Source: R-RK-3 sp963834945 (GTDB lineage: Bacteria > Pseudomonadota > Alphaproteobacteria > Rhizobiales > Rhodomicrobiaceae). Taken from it: 64,000 bases of DNA. The notes under the pieces were generated by a model, which saw nothing but the letters and a program-made list of their open reading frames with translations, ran no database searches and was not told the origin of the DNA. The DNA lies in contig CAWIDT010000009.1 in NCBI GenBank assembly GCA_963834945.1, forward strand, positions 248,001 through 312,000, in the 5' to 3' direction. Position numbers and translations under genes: made by a program. Shown here piece after piece: positions 38,305-48,700 of this stretch (position 1 is the first letter of the stretch; the number at the start of each line of letters is the position of its first letter).

Positions 38305-39243
38305 ATGACCGATATCAGCGCCAGTGCCATGCCAGCATCGCCAGCCGCCTCAGCCGCGAGCCAGGGCGACCCTCAGGGATTATCTCGCGCTGCTGAAGCC
38401 GCGGGTCATGTCGCTGGCCATCTTCACGGCACTTGCCGCCATGGTTGCCGCGCCCGGCACGATGCATCCGCTGATCGGATTCACCGCCCTCATCTTCATC
38501 GCGCTCGGCGCGGGCGCGGCGGGCGCGCTCAACATGTGGTACGACGCCGATATCGACTGCCATCATGAGCCGCACCGCAATGCGCCCGATTCCGCGCAAC
38601 CGGGTGCCGGCGGACGAGGCCTTCACCTTCGGCCTGGTGCTCGCCATCGGTTCGGTGTTCTGCCTCGGCGTTCTGGTGAACTGGCTGGCGAGCGGCATTG
38701 CTGGCGTTCACCATCGCCTTTTACATCCTCGTCTACACGATGTGGCTGAAACGCCGGACGCCGCAGAACATCGTCATCGGCGGTGCGGCGGGAGCCTTCC
38801 CGCCGATGATCGGCTGGGCTGCGGCGACAGGCACGATATCGCTCGAAAGCATCTTGCTGTTCGCCATCATCTTCCTTTGGACGCCGCCGCATTTCTGGGC
38901 GCTCGCGCTCTACCGTTCGCGCGATTATGAGCGCGCCGGCATTCCGATGCTGCCGGTCGTCGCCGGCAAGGATGAGACGCGGCTCGCAAATCCTGATCTA
39001 TTCCGTGCTGATGGTGGCGTCGGGCATATCGCCCGCATTCGTCGGCCTTGGCGGTCTGGCCTATCTGGCGGTCTCAAGCGTTCTGGGCGCCGTGTTCCTT
39101 TATTTCGCCGCGATGGTCTACCGGCGACGTGAAGGGCCACGCGGCGGACCAGGCGGCGCGCAAGCTGTTCACCTATCTCGATCTTCTATCTGTTCGCGCT
39201 GTTCGCGGCATTGCTGCTGGAACATCTGCTGGGGTGGGTCTGA
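38305..39243 (+). CDS. ctaB: Protoheme IX farnesyltransferase, six frameshifts
   Basis: Makes haem O for the oxidase. Conserved segments occur in successive frames: LRDYLALLKPRVMSLAIFTA, NMWYDADID, MSRTAMRPIPRNRVPADEAF, AFYILVYTMWLKRRTPQNIV, GGAAGAFPPMIGWAA, WTPPHFWALALYRSRDYERA, GIPMLPVVAGKDETR and VYRRREGHAADQAARKLF. Each break is explained by one extra or missing base, for instance GACTGCC for GACGCC near 38559, AGCGGCA for AGCGCA near 38693 and GGCTCGC for GGCTGC near 38990. Six indels in under 1 kb of an essential operon gene, beside an intact ctaD, point to consensus error. The stop overlaps the next start (TGATG). Confidence 0.9.
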
Positions 39244-39413
39244 TGCCGGATACCCTTCCACCGGAGGGGATCGTGCTCTCGCCGAGGAGAAGCGGCGCAG
39301 GCGGCGGACCCGCTCTCTGGCGATCGGCTGGGGACTTGGGCGCGCTCGCGCTGCTGTTCTTCCTGGTGACGCTGGTGCGGCTCGGCGCCAATGTCGGCAG
39401 CCGGCCGTTTTGA
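39243..39413 (+). CDS. Small CoxF-like membrane protein of the oxidase operon, frameshifted
   Basis: A single-helix protein of about 55 residues usually found between ctaB and ctaG in this order. ATG 39243 overlaps the ctaB stop. Start MPDTLPPEGIVL is in one frame, the basic segment AEEKRRRRRTRSLAIGWGLG in another, and the helix ALALLFFLVTLVRLGANVG in the first again, so two indels (near 39275 and 39340) break it. Probably an assembly accessory; the function is not established to my knowledge. Confidence 0.75.
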   Translation: MPDTLPPEGIVLSPRRSGAGGGPALWRSAGDLGALALLFFLVTLVRLGANVGSRPF

Positions 39414-39423
39414 GACAGTCCCG

Positions 39424-40063
39424 ATGACCACGCCGCACTCCGAAATACCTCCGCGTAAGGCCGCGCAAGCGCGAATCAGCCGCGTCGCCGCCATGCTGGG
39501 CCTGCTCGGCGCTCGGCATGGTCGGGCTGTCTTTCGCCGCCGTGCCGCTCTACCGCATCTTCTGTCAGGCGACCGGCTATGACGGCACGCCCAGGCGCGC
39601 CGCCGCCGCGTCCGCCGCGAGCATCGACCGCGACATCACCGTCCGTTTCGACGCCAGCGTGTCCTCGGCGCTAGGCTGGAAATTTCAGCCCGTGCAGCGC
39701 GCGCTGCGTTTGAAGATCGGGGAAAACGCGCTGGCTTTCTTCACTGCGGAAAATCTGACAGCAGAGCCGCTCACCGGCACGGCGACCTTCAACATCACAC
39801 CGGAAATCGCGGCCAGCTATTTCAACAAGGTGCAGTGCTTCTGCTTTACCCAGCAGCATCTGGCGCCGGGGCAAAAAGCCGACCTGCCGGTCTCCTTCTT
39901 CATCGATCCGGCGATCGTCGACGATCCGGACGCCAAAGACGTCAGCGAAATTACCCTTTCCTACACATTCTTTAAGGCTAATAAGCCTGATGCCGCGGCC
40001 GCTGCCGTCTCCGGCAAGGGCGCGGCATCAAGCCCGTTTGAAAATACGGTGCCGCCCGGATAA
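39424..40063 (+). CDS. ctaG: Cytochrome c oxidase assembly protein CtaG (Cox11), one frameshift
   Basis: Copper chaperone that loads CuB of subunit I. ATG 39424. A single N-terminal helix is split near 39505 by an extra G (GGCGCTCGGC, expected GGCCTCGGC): RVAAMLGLLG in frame one, MVGLSFAAVPLYRIFCQATGYDG in frame two. The periplasmic beta domain has the copper-binding FNKVQCFCFTQQ with its CxC, then LPVSFFIDPAIVDDPD and ITLSYTFFK. About 212 residues when corrected. Confidence 0.93.
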
Positions 40064-40103
40064 AAGGGCGTCAAACCGGTCTCGCGGAATCAAGGAACAC
40101 CTC

Positions 40104-41013
40104 ATGGCGGATTCTCACGCTAAACATCACGACTATCATCTCGTCGATCCCAGCCCATGGCCGCTGGTCGGCGCCGTGGCGGGGTTCGCCATGGCCATCG
40201 GCGCGATCGCGTGGATGAAGAGCGGTAGTGGCGGCGTCTTCGGCGTCCAAGGCCCCTGGCTGTTCGCCGCAGGCTTCATCGGCGTGCTGACCACCATGTT
40301 CTTGTGGTGGCGCGATGTGATCGACGAGGCCGAGCACCGGCATCTTCACACGCCGGTCGTGCAGATGCATCTGCGCTACGGGATGATCCTGTTCATCGCC
40401 TCGGAGGTGATGTTCTTCGTCGCCTGGTTCTGGGCCTATTACGATGCCGCGCTGTTCCCGGCCGATGTGCACCATATCGCCGGCACCACCGAGCTTATGG
40501 GCGTCGTCGGCCGCGACGCGGCGACTGGCGGAAAATGGCCTCCGGTGCCGACAGGCTGACGGGCGGTTCCTGTCCACCTTCAATCCTTGGGCGCTGCCGC
40601 TGGTCAACACGCTCATTCTGCTGACCTCGGGCACGACCGTCACCTGGGCGCATTATGCGCTGCAGGAAGGCAACCGGCGCGGCCTGATCTGGGGCCTGAT
40701 CCTGACCATCATTCTCGGCATGATGTTCACGACCTTGCAGGCCTATGAATATCTCCACGCCAAGTTCCAGTTCGCCGGCCACATTTACGGCTCGACATTC
40801 TTCATGGCGACAGGTTTCCACGGCTTCCACGTCATCGTCGGCACCATCTTCCTGATCGTGACGCTGTTCCGGGCGCTGGCGGGGCATTTCACCGAGAAAC
40901 AGCATTTCGGCTTCGAGGCGGCCGCCTGGTACTGGCATTTCGTCGACGTGGTGTGGCTGTTCCTGTTCGTCAGCATCTATGTGTGGGGCGCCGGGACGCC
41001 GCTGGCGGAATAG
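40104..41013 (+). CDS. ctaE: Cytochrome c oxidase subunit III, one frameshift
   Basis: Seven-helix structural subunit of the aa3 oxidase. ATG 40104 after AAGGAA. The first part (HHDYHLVDPSPWPLVGAVAG, FLWWRDVIDEA, YGMILFIASEVMFFVAWFWA) ends in PVPTG then an out-of-frame TGA; an extra T near 40557 (GGCTGAC) shifts into GRFLSTFNPWALPLVNTLI, VTWAHYALQEG, FMATGFHGFHVIVGTIFL and WHFVDVVWLFLFVSIYVWG. About 302 residues when corrected. Confidence 0.95.
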
Positions 41014-41071
41014 GCGGCGGCGCCTTCAACCAAGCAGCAAGGCGGTGCCGCGCCCGCCTTTGGTCCATTTG

Positions 41072-41473
41072 ATGAATGACACCAGCGGCCAGTCCTTCGC
41101 GCCGGTTTCGCCCTTCTATGCGGGGCTGATGGGACGGTGCCCGCGTTGCGGCATGGGGCGGCTGTTTGCGGGCTATCTCCAAGTCAGGCCGCGCTGCCCG
41201 AATTGCGGCCTGGATTTCGATTTCGCCAATTCCGGCGACGGACCGGCGGTTTTCATCGTTCTGATCGCCGGATTCATCGTCACCGGCGCCGCGCTCGCGG
41301 TGGAGGTCGCCTACCGCCCGCCGCTCTGGGTGCATGCCGCGCTCTGGCTGCCCTTGGGTCTGGCCTTGCCGCTTCTGCTGCTGCGGCCCTTCAAGGCGAC
41401 GCTCGTGGCGCTGCAATATAAGTACCGGGCCGGCGAGGGCCGCGCGGATGACGATGAGCCCGAGGAGTTGTGA
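41072..41473 (+). CDS. DUF983 family membrane protein
   Basis: 133 residues from ATG 41072 (MNDTSGQ). A zinc-ribbon-like start with two CxxC pairs (GRCPRCGMGRLF and RCPNCGLDFDF), then two membrane helices (VFIVLIAGFIVTGAALAVEV and AALWLPLGLALPLLLL). A conserved member of this oxidase operon in Hyphomicrobiales, between subunit III and SURF1; probably an assembly factor, though that is inferred from context only. Intact, and it abuts the SURF1 start directly. Confidence 0.9.
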   Translation: MNDTSGQSFAPVSPFYAGLMGRCPRCGMGRLFAGYLQVRPRCPNCGLDFDFANSGDGPAVFIVLIAGFIVTGAALAVEVAYRPPLWVHAALWLPLGLALPLLLLRPFKATLVALQYKYRAGEGRADDDEPEEL

Positions 41474-42274
41474 ATGGCCTATCGCGGCTTTGGCGCTGCC
41501 CTTCATCATGACGCTGATCGGCGCGCTGCTGCTGATCGGTCTGGGCAAATGGCAGCTCGACCGGCCGCGAATGGAAGCTTGGCATCATCCAGCGGATCGA
41601 CAGCCGCATTCACGGCGAGCCGGGTTCCCTCGACGCCGCGCGGACGAGCTGGCGGCAAAGCCACGACATCGAATATACCCGCGTGCGGCTGGCCGGGCGC
41701 TTCCTGCACGATGATGAGCGCTATCTCTATGCGATCGTCGACGGCGGTGCAGGGCTGGAAGGTGATCACGCCGCTTCAAACCGGCAATGGCGACATCGTG
41801 CTGGTCGATCGCGGTTTCGTGCCGGAAGAGCTGAAGCTTCCGGCCACCCGCGAACGCGGCCAGATGCGAGGCGTCGACCGAAATGATCGGCCTTGCGCGC
41901 ATGTCCGAGCGGCAAGGCTGGTTCACGCCGCGCAACGATGCCGCCGCCAATCGCTGGTTCTGGCGCGATGTGCCGGCGCTGATCGCCTCGCTGCCGCCGG
42001 ATCTGGCCGCCAAAGCTGCGCCTTTCATCGTCGAGGCGCAGGCGGCGCCTGTTCCCGGCGACTGGCCGCGTGCCGGGGTGACCATGCTCAACATCCCCAA
42101 CCGCCATCTCGAATATGCGCTGACCTGGTTCTCGCTGGCCGTCACGCTGCTCGCCGTCTTCGCCATTTACGCCAGAAACCGCCTCGCATCGGCGGGCAGG
42201 GCACGCGCCCGACGCCGATATTGCCGAGCGCGGGTCCAGCGTATAGTCTGCCGCACCTGTTCGACGCCTCTTGA
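41474..42274 (+). CDS. SURF1 family cytochrome oxidase assembly protein, several frameshifts
   Basis: SURF1 helps deliver haem a to subunit I. Two helices flank a periplasmic domain. Recognisable parts in different frames: FIMTLIGALLLIGLGKWQLDR, WKLGIIQRI, YTRVRLAGRF, VITPLQTGNGDIVLVDRGFV, MIGLARMSERQGWFTPRND, NRWFWRDVPAL and the terminal YALTWFSLAVTLLAVFAIY. At least four single-base insertions (for example GGCTTTGG for GGCTTGG near 41492, GCAGGGCTGG for GCAGGCTGG near 41755). The exact C-terminus is uncertain; TGA at 42272-42274 is the likeliest end. Confidence 0.88.
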   Translation: MAYRGFGAALHHDADRRAAADRSGQMAARPAANGSLASSSGSTAAFTASRVPSTPRGRAGGKATTSNIPACGWPGASCTMMSAISMRSSTAVQGWKVITPLQTGNGDIVLVDRGFVPEELKLPATRERGQMRGVDRNDRPCAHVRAARLVHAAQRCRRQSLVLARCAGADRLAAAGSGRQSCAFHRRGAGGACSRRLAACRGDHAQHPQPPSRICADLVLAGRHAARRLRHLRQKPPRIGGQGTRPTPILPSAGPAYSLPHLFDAS

Positions 42275-42284
42275 GGATTTTCGC

Positions 42285-43710
42285 TTGAATTACATCAGCA
42301 CGCGCGGCGGAGCGCCTCAGCTCGATTTTTCGAGGGCGCGCTCATGGCTGGGCTGGCTCGGGACGGCGGTCTTTACGTGCCGGAGAGCTGGCCGCAGCTT
42401 CGCCCCCGCGATATCGCGGCGCTTGCCGGCCAGCCCTATGCGCAAGGCCGCGGCTTCGGTGATGCAGCCCTTGGTGGACGGCTGCGATTCCGGCAGCCGA
42501 ATTCGCCGAACTGATCGAGGCTGCCTATCGCGGCTTCGCCCATCCGGCCGTCGCGCCGCTCATCCAGCTTGGCGACAATCTGTGGCTGCTGGAGCTGTTC
42601 CACGGGCCGACGCTCGCCTTCAAGGATCTGGCGATGCAGCTTCTGGGCCTGCTGATGGACCGTTCGCTGCGCCGTTCGGGCCGCCGCGCGACGATCCTGG
42701 CCGCAACCTCCGGCGATACGGGCGCGGCCGCCGTCGAAGCATTCAAGAACCGCGAGGCGATCGACCTGTTCGTGCTGTTCCCGAACGGACGGATCAGCGC
42801 GGCGCAGCGCCGCCAGATGACGACCGTCGGGCGCCGCCAATGTGCATCCCGATCGCGGTCAATGGTACCTTCGACGATTGCCAGGCGATCGTAAAAACGC
42901 TGTTCGGCGATCACGCCTTCCGCGACGAAGTCCAGCTGTCGGCGGTCAATTCGATCAACTGGGCGCGCATCATGGCGCAAACGGTCTATTATTTCACTGC
43001 CGCCGCCAGCGCTCGGCGCGCCGCACCGGCCGATGCGCTTTGCCGTGCCGACAGGCAATTTCGGCGACATTTTCGCCGGCTACGCGGCGCTGCGCATGGG
43101 TCTGCCCATCGAGCGGCTCATTATCGCCACCAACAGCAACGACATTCTGGCCCGCACGCTGGCAACCGGCATCTATCAGCCGCGCCCGGTGGTCGCGACC
43201 GCCAGCCCGAGCATGGATATCCAGGTTTCCAGCAATTTCGAGCGGCTGATCTTCGAGGCAAGCGGCCGCGACAGCGGCCGCGTGAAGGCGCTGATGGCCG
43301 ATTTCGCCGAAACCGGCGCCTTTACGCTCAGCGAGGCCGAACTTGCCGCCATGCGCGCCGTATTTTCCGCCTGCCGGGTGGATGAGGCGCAAACCGCCTC
43401 GACCATCGCGCGGCTCTATCGCGAAACCGGCTATCTCGCCGATCCGCATACCGCCGTCGGCCTTGCCGCCGCCATCGAGCATGCAAGCCGGCAGCTCGGC
43501 CCCGATGATCGTGCTGGCGACCGCGCATCCCGCCAAATTCCCCGACGCGCTCGAAAAGGCTGCCGGTCGCTTGCCGCCCAGTTCCCGAACAGGCTGGAAA
43601 AAGCCCTGTCGGGACGGGAGGAGTTCGCCTCAATCGACGCAAACGCCGGTTCGGTCCGCGCCTTTATCCGCCAGCGGTGCCGAATCCCGGCCATAGGTGC
43701 CCTTCCATGA
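42285..43710 (+). CDS. thrC: Threonine synthase, many frameshifts
   Basis: PLP enzyme converting O-phosphohomoserine to threonine. Starts at TTG 42285 (NYISTRGGAPQLDF) after GAGGA at 8 bases; the first base may be misread. Family landmarks: the PLP Lys in GPTLAFKDLAMQ, ATILAATSGDTGAAAVEAF, LFPNGRISAAQRRQM, VNSINWARIMAQTVYYF and AVPTGNFGDIFAGYAAL. About eight to nine indels, mostly insertions such as GCGCTCGG for GCCTCGG near 43012 and an extra TT near 42326. The stop overlaps the next start as ATGA, preserved despite the errors, which argues that the gene is intact in the cell. Confidence 0.93.
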
Positions 43711-44992
43711 CCATCGAAATGACGACGCTCGCCAACGGCCTCAGGGTCGTGACCTGTCATATGCCGCATCTGGAAACCGCCTCGCTCGGCGTCTGGGTGA
43801 ATAGCGGCGCGCGCTCCGAACTGCCGCATGAGCACGGGCTTGCCCATATGCTGGAGCATATGGCGTTCAAGGGCACGACGACCCGCAGCGCCCTGCAGAT
43901 CGCCGAGGAGATCGAGGCGGTCGGCGGCGGCGTCAACGCGGCGACCAGCTTCGAGACCACCGATTATTTCGCCCGCGTGCTGCGCGAAAACGTGCCGCTC
44001 GCCCTCGATATCCTCAGCGACATCCTGCAAAATCCGCATGTTCGCCGCCGACGATCTTGAGCGCGAGAAGGAGGTCATCCTTCAGGAAATCGCCTCGATC
44101 CAGGACTTCGCCCGACGATCTGGTGTTCGAGCTGGCCCAGGAGGCGGCATTTCCCAAGCAGCCGCTCGGACGGCCGATCATCGGCACGCCGGCAGCGTGC
44201 GCGCGCTCACCAGGGACGATCTCGACGAGCTACCGGGAGGGAGCCTATACCGCGCCGCGCATGGTGCTGGGGGCGGCGGGCGCGGTCGATCACGACGAAA
44301 TCGTCCGGCGGGCCGAAGACGCTGTTTTCCGCCTTCCCGAGCAGCGAGGGCCGCACCTACGAGCCCGCCCGTTTCGTCGGCGGCCACCGCAGCCTGACGC
44401 GCCGCTTCGAGCAGAGCCACATCGTCATCGCCTTCGAGGCGCCGTCCTTCCGCGACGACGCCTATTTTACCTCGCTGATCTACGCCGTATTGCTGGGCGG
44501 GGGCATGTCCTCGCGCCTTTTTCAGGAAGCGCGCGAGCAACGCGGATTGTGCTACGATATCCACGCTTTCGGCTGGGGATATTCAGACAGCGGCCTGTTC
44601 GGCGTTCATGCCGCGACCGGCAATAGCCAGGTGGAAGAGCTCGTGCATGTGATCATGACGCAATTGCGCGCGGTGGCGCATGACGGGCCGAACGAGCCCG
44701 AGCTTCAGCGCGCCAAGGCCCAGCTCAAGGCCTCGCTGCTGATGAGCCTTGAGAGTTCGGAGGCGCGCGCCGGTCAGGTGGCGCGCGACACGCTGATGTT
44801 CGGCCGGCAATTGACGACGGCGGAGCTGATCGAGCGCATCGAAAATGTAAGCGCCGGCCGATGTCGGCGCGCTGGCGGCGGGTTTCGCGATGACGAAGCT
44901 GCCGGTGACGGCGAGCGTCGGTCCGAAAGGCGTATCCGACCGGCTGCGCGGCGCGGTCGGGAGAAAGTTCGGCCCGCGAGACGGTGCATTAA
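43707..44992 (+). CDS. M16 family zinc metallopeptidase (processing-peptidase-like), frameshifted
   Basis: Inverzincin-type protease. ATG 43707. Zinc motif HMLEH inside HGLAHMLEHMAFKGTTTRSA, followed by EEIEAVGGGVNAATSFETTDYF, and later LLGGGMSSRLFQEAREQRGLCYDI, the hallmark of the bacterial MPP-beta-like group. Around eight indels, including CATGTTCGCC near 44041, GACTTCGCC near 44108 and a missing C near 44192. After correction the product ends KFARETVH at TAA 44990-44992. Its place between thrC and a GNAT gene is conserved in this order. Confidence 0.92.
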
Positions 44993-45091
44993 GCATGAAA
45001 GCCGGGTTCGTGCGGAACCGGAGGCACGGCTCCGGCTTAAGATGCAATAATCATACTGAAGCAGGGTCGGGCGCGGGCAAGGGAGTAGTTT

Positions 45092-45679
45092 ATGGCGTTC
45101 TTGCGCTCTGTTCCGCTGAGCGAAAGCGGTCCGCTCATCAAGGGCGACCGGGTCTGGCTGCGGATGCCGCATACCGGCGACTATGTCGAATGGGCGCATC
45201 TGCGCGGCGTCAGCCAGGAGTTCCTGCGTCCCTGGGAGCCGGAATGGTCTTATGACGAGCTGACCCGTTCCGCTTTCCGGCGCCGGCTGCGCCATTATCA
45301 GCGCGATATGCGCGACGGCATCGGCTATGCCTTTTTTCTGTTGCGAACGGGTGATAACAAGCTGCTCGGCGGCGTGACGCTGACCAATGCCCGGCGAGGC
45401 GTGAGCCAGTCGATTTCGATTGGCTATTGGGTCGGCGCACCCTATAGCAGGCAGGGATATATGACTGCGGCAATGCGCATTCTCGTTCCGTTTGTCTTCG
45501 ACAGCCTGGGTTTTCACCGTCTTGAAGCGGCGTGCTTGCCAAGTAACGCGGCCTCGCGCAAGCTCCTGGAGAATTGCGGTTTCCTGCATGAGGGACAGGC
45601 GCGGAAATACCTCAAGATCAACGGGCGGTGGCAGGACCATCTGCTCTATGCGGCCATAGACGATAATCAGCGTTCGTAA
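45092..45679 (+). CDS. GNAT family N-acetyltransferase (RimJ-like)
   Basis: 195 residues, intact, starting at ATG 45092 shortly after a GGGAG site. Acetyl-CoA-binding core: LLGGVTLTNARRGVSQSISIGYWVGAPY in part, then YSRQGYMTAAMRIL, FVFDSLGFHRLEAACLPSN and ASRKLLENCGFLHEGQARKYL, the pattern of ribosomal-protein Ala acetyltransferases (RimJ/RimL group). The substrate is likely a protein N-terminus but is not proven. Frame quality recovers here between two indel-rich genes. Confidence 0.9.
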   Translation: MAFLRSVPLSESGPLIKGDRVWLRMPHTGDYVEWAHLRGVSQEFLRPWEPEWSYDELTRSAFRRRLRHYQRDMRDGIGYAFFLLRTGDNKLLGGVTLTNARRGVSQSISIGYWVGAPYSRQGYMTAAMRILVPFVFDSLGFHRLEAACLPSNAASRKLLENCGFLHEGQARKYLKINGRWQDHLLYAAIDDNQRS

Positions 45680-45714
45680 TGCGGGAGCGTCCGGGGGCGA
45701 AGGGACCGTTGGCA

Positions 45715-48700
45715 TGTCGATCGATTTGAGGAGGGGGATCCCGCAGCGGCTGTCGCGCCGCTGCTGGCGCGGCGCTGCGCGCTGGCGCGTGGTGAGCGCC
45801 GGCGGTCGTCCTCCTTTGCCTCCTCGCGGTTTTCGCCGCCGCCGGTCCGGCGCGGGCGCTCGAAGCCATCGTAATCGGCCCCGATCAGGAACGCATCGAC
45901 ATCACGCTGCTGGGCGAGCTTTACGAGGGGCGCGGCGACCGGCTGAGCGTCGAAACGGCGGCCGGCCAGGACGGCGTTGCGGGGCGCATGTCGGTTTCGG
46001 CGAAAACGGAAGGCACCAACCCGAACTGGGCGATTTTCGCGCTCAACAATCCCGACCGATCAGGCGGTGACGCTCTGGCTGATGGCGCAGCGCTACGACC
46101 TCGTCGGCTCGCAGGTGATCTGGCCCGATCTGGACTCGCCGCGCATCGCCAACGTCACCGTATCGCTCGGCTTCAAGCCGGAGCGCGTCGAGAACGATCA
46201 TGCCGATGTCTACCGGCTGGTGCTGGAGCCCGGTTCGACGGTCACCTATATCGTGGAGCTGAGCGGCGCCGGTTTTCCGCGTCTCTATCTCGCCAATCCC
46301 ACCAGCTTCGGCAAAAAGAGCCTCGATCTGACGCTGTTCAACGGCATTCTGCTGGGCATAGCCGGCGTTCTGGCCATCTATCTGACCGCGATTTTCGGCG
46401 CCAATCACAATACGATCTTCCCCGCCGCCGCTCTGGTGGCCTGGAGCGTCGTCGCCTATCTGTGCGTCGATTTCGGCTTCTGGCACAAGATGTTCCAGCT
46501 CAGCGCCGCCGACAACGCGATCTACCGGGCCTCGACCGAGGCGGCCATCGCGGCGAGCGTCGTGATTTTCCTCTATATCTTCCTCCAGCTCAGGCGCTGG
46601 CATGCCTCGCTCGCGGTGGTATTCGGCGTCTGGGTGCTGGCGCAGCTGTTCCTGATCGGCTTCGCCCTGATCGACAGCAAGCTCGCATCGGGCCTGGCGC
46701 GGCTGTCTTATGTCCCCGATCGCGGTCATGGGCTCGCTGCTGATGACGGTGCTGGCGCTGCGCGGCCAGGAGCGAGCGCTATCGCTGCTGCCGACCTGGA
46801 TGCTGTTTCTCGTCTGGCTGTTCGGCTGCCGCCGTGGCGATTCTGGGGCAGCTCTCCGGGCGACATGATCGTTCCGGCGCTGGATGCGGGGCTGGTGCTG
46901 ATCGTGGCGCTGCTCAGCTTCACCGTGACGCAATATGCCTTCCACACGGGCGAGCATGTCTATGGCGACGAATCCGGCGAGTTCCAGATGCGCGTCGTCG
47001 CGCTCGAAGCCTCCGGCGCATCGGTCTGGGAATGGAACGTGCGCCGCGACGAGATGTTCGTCGGCCCCGATGTGGATGCGGCGCTCGGCCATCCCGCCGG
47101 GACGCTGCGCGGCAATGCGGAAGATTGGCTGCAGCATCTGCATGCTTCCGACCGGGAGCGCATGCGGCTGATCCTGGCCGGCATCCGCGAGAAGCAGGGC
47201 GGCAACATCACCAGCGAATTCCGTCTGCGGCGGACGGATGGCAGCTATCTGCATTATGAGCTGCGGGCGCAGGCGGTGACATCGCGGCAGACGCGGTCGC
47301 TGCGCTGCGCCGGGCTGCTGCGCGACATCACCGCGCAGAAGCGCTCGCAGGAACGGCTGCTGCACAACGCCATTCATGACAGCCTGACCGGGCTGCCCAA
47401 TCGAGAGCTGTTCCTGGACCGCACCCATTGCGCCATCGCCCGCGCGCATGAGGACGGCTCCAAGCCCACCGTGCTCTATATCGACATCGACACATTCCAG
47501 TCGCTCAGCCGCGCCACCGATTTCAGCGTCAGCGACAGCATGCTGCTGACGATCTCGCGCCGCCTGTCGCGGCATTTGGGGGCGCAGGATACGCTCGCCC
47601 GTATCGGCAGCGAGCAATTCGCGGTGCTGCTCTCGGCGGAAACCGAGCCGCGCCACATCGCGTTGCTGGCCGAGCGGGTGCGCCGGTCGCTGCGCGCGCC
47701 GATGAAGATCGCCGGGCGCGACGTGGTGCTGACCGGCAGCATCGGCATTTCCGTCTATGACGGCCAGCAGGCGACCCCGGCCGATCTGGTGCGCGAAGCC
47801 GAAACCGCGATGTACCGCGCCAAGCGCTCCGGCGCCGACCGCATCGAGCTTTACAAGCCGGAAATGCGCGGCGAGCGCGGCGAGCGGGAGACGATCGAAG
47901 GCCGATCTGAAGCAGGCGATCGAAAAGCGCCAGATCCGGGTGCTCTACCAGCCCATCATGCGGCTCGGCGACGAACAGCTTGCCGGCTTCTGCGCGCAGG
48001 TGCGCTGGCAGCATCCCAAGCTCGGCTCGCTCAGCACCGCCGAATTCCTGCCCGTCGCGGAGGAAACCGGCCAGATCGCCGAACTCAGCTCCTATGTGAT
48101 GGAGCGGGCGGTGCGCCAGGTGGCGCGCTGGCATCGCACCTTGCCGCGCGGCGAAGACCCGCTTTTCGTCAGCATCAACGTCTCCAGCCGGCATCTGTTC
48201 AAGCAGGAGCTGGTGCAGGATCTGCGTCTGATCATCGGCCGGGAAAGCGTGCCGAAGGGCTGCCTGCGGCTGGAGGTGACTGAATCGCTGATCATGGAAA
48301 ACCCAGAACAGTCGATCGAGATTCTCGACTGGCTGAAATCGCTGGGCGCCGGGATTGCGCTGGACGAATTCGGCGCGGGCTATTCCTCGCTCTCCTATCT
48401 GCACCGGCTGGCGGTGGACACGATCAAGATCGACCGCTCGCTGATCAGCAACGACACCGACAACAAAGCCGGCGCCGTGGTCTTGCGCGCGGCGCTCGCC
48501 ATGGCCAGGGAATTGGGCAAGGACGTCGTCGCGGTGGGCATGGAGAAGGAAGACGACGTCGCCTATGTGCGCGCGCTCGGCTGCGACTACGCGCAAGGCT
48601 TCTTTTTCGGCGAGCCGATGACCGAGCGCGAGGTGATGAACCTGCTGAATGCGCTGGCCAAATCGAATAAGCGCGACGAAAAGCGGGAAAAGAAGAAAAG

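Noticed and set aside
38305..44992. Programmed ribosomal frameshifting or RNA editing as the cause of the many frameshifts
   Set aside because: The shifts lack slippery sequences, differ in context, reach eight or more per gene and sit beside intact genes of the same operon. Sequence error explains them more simply.
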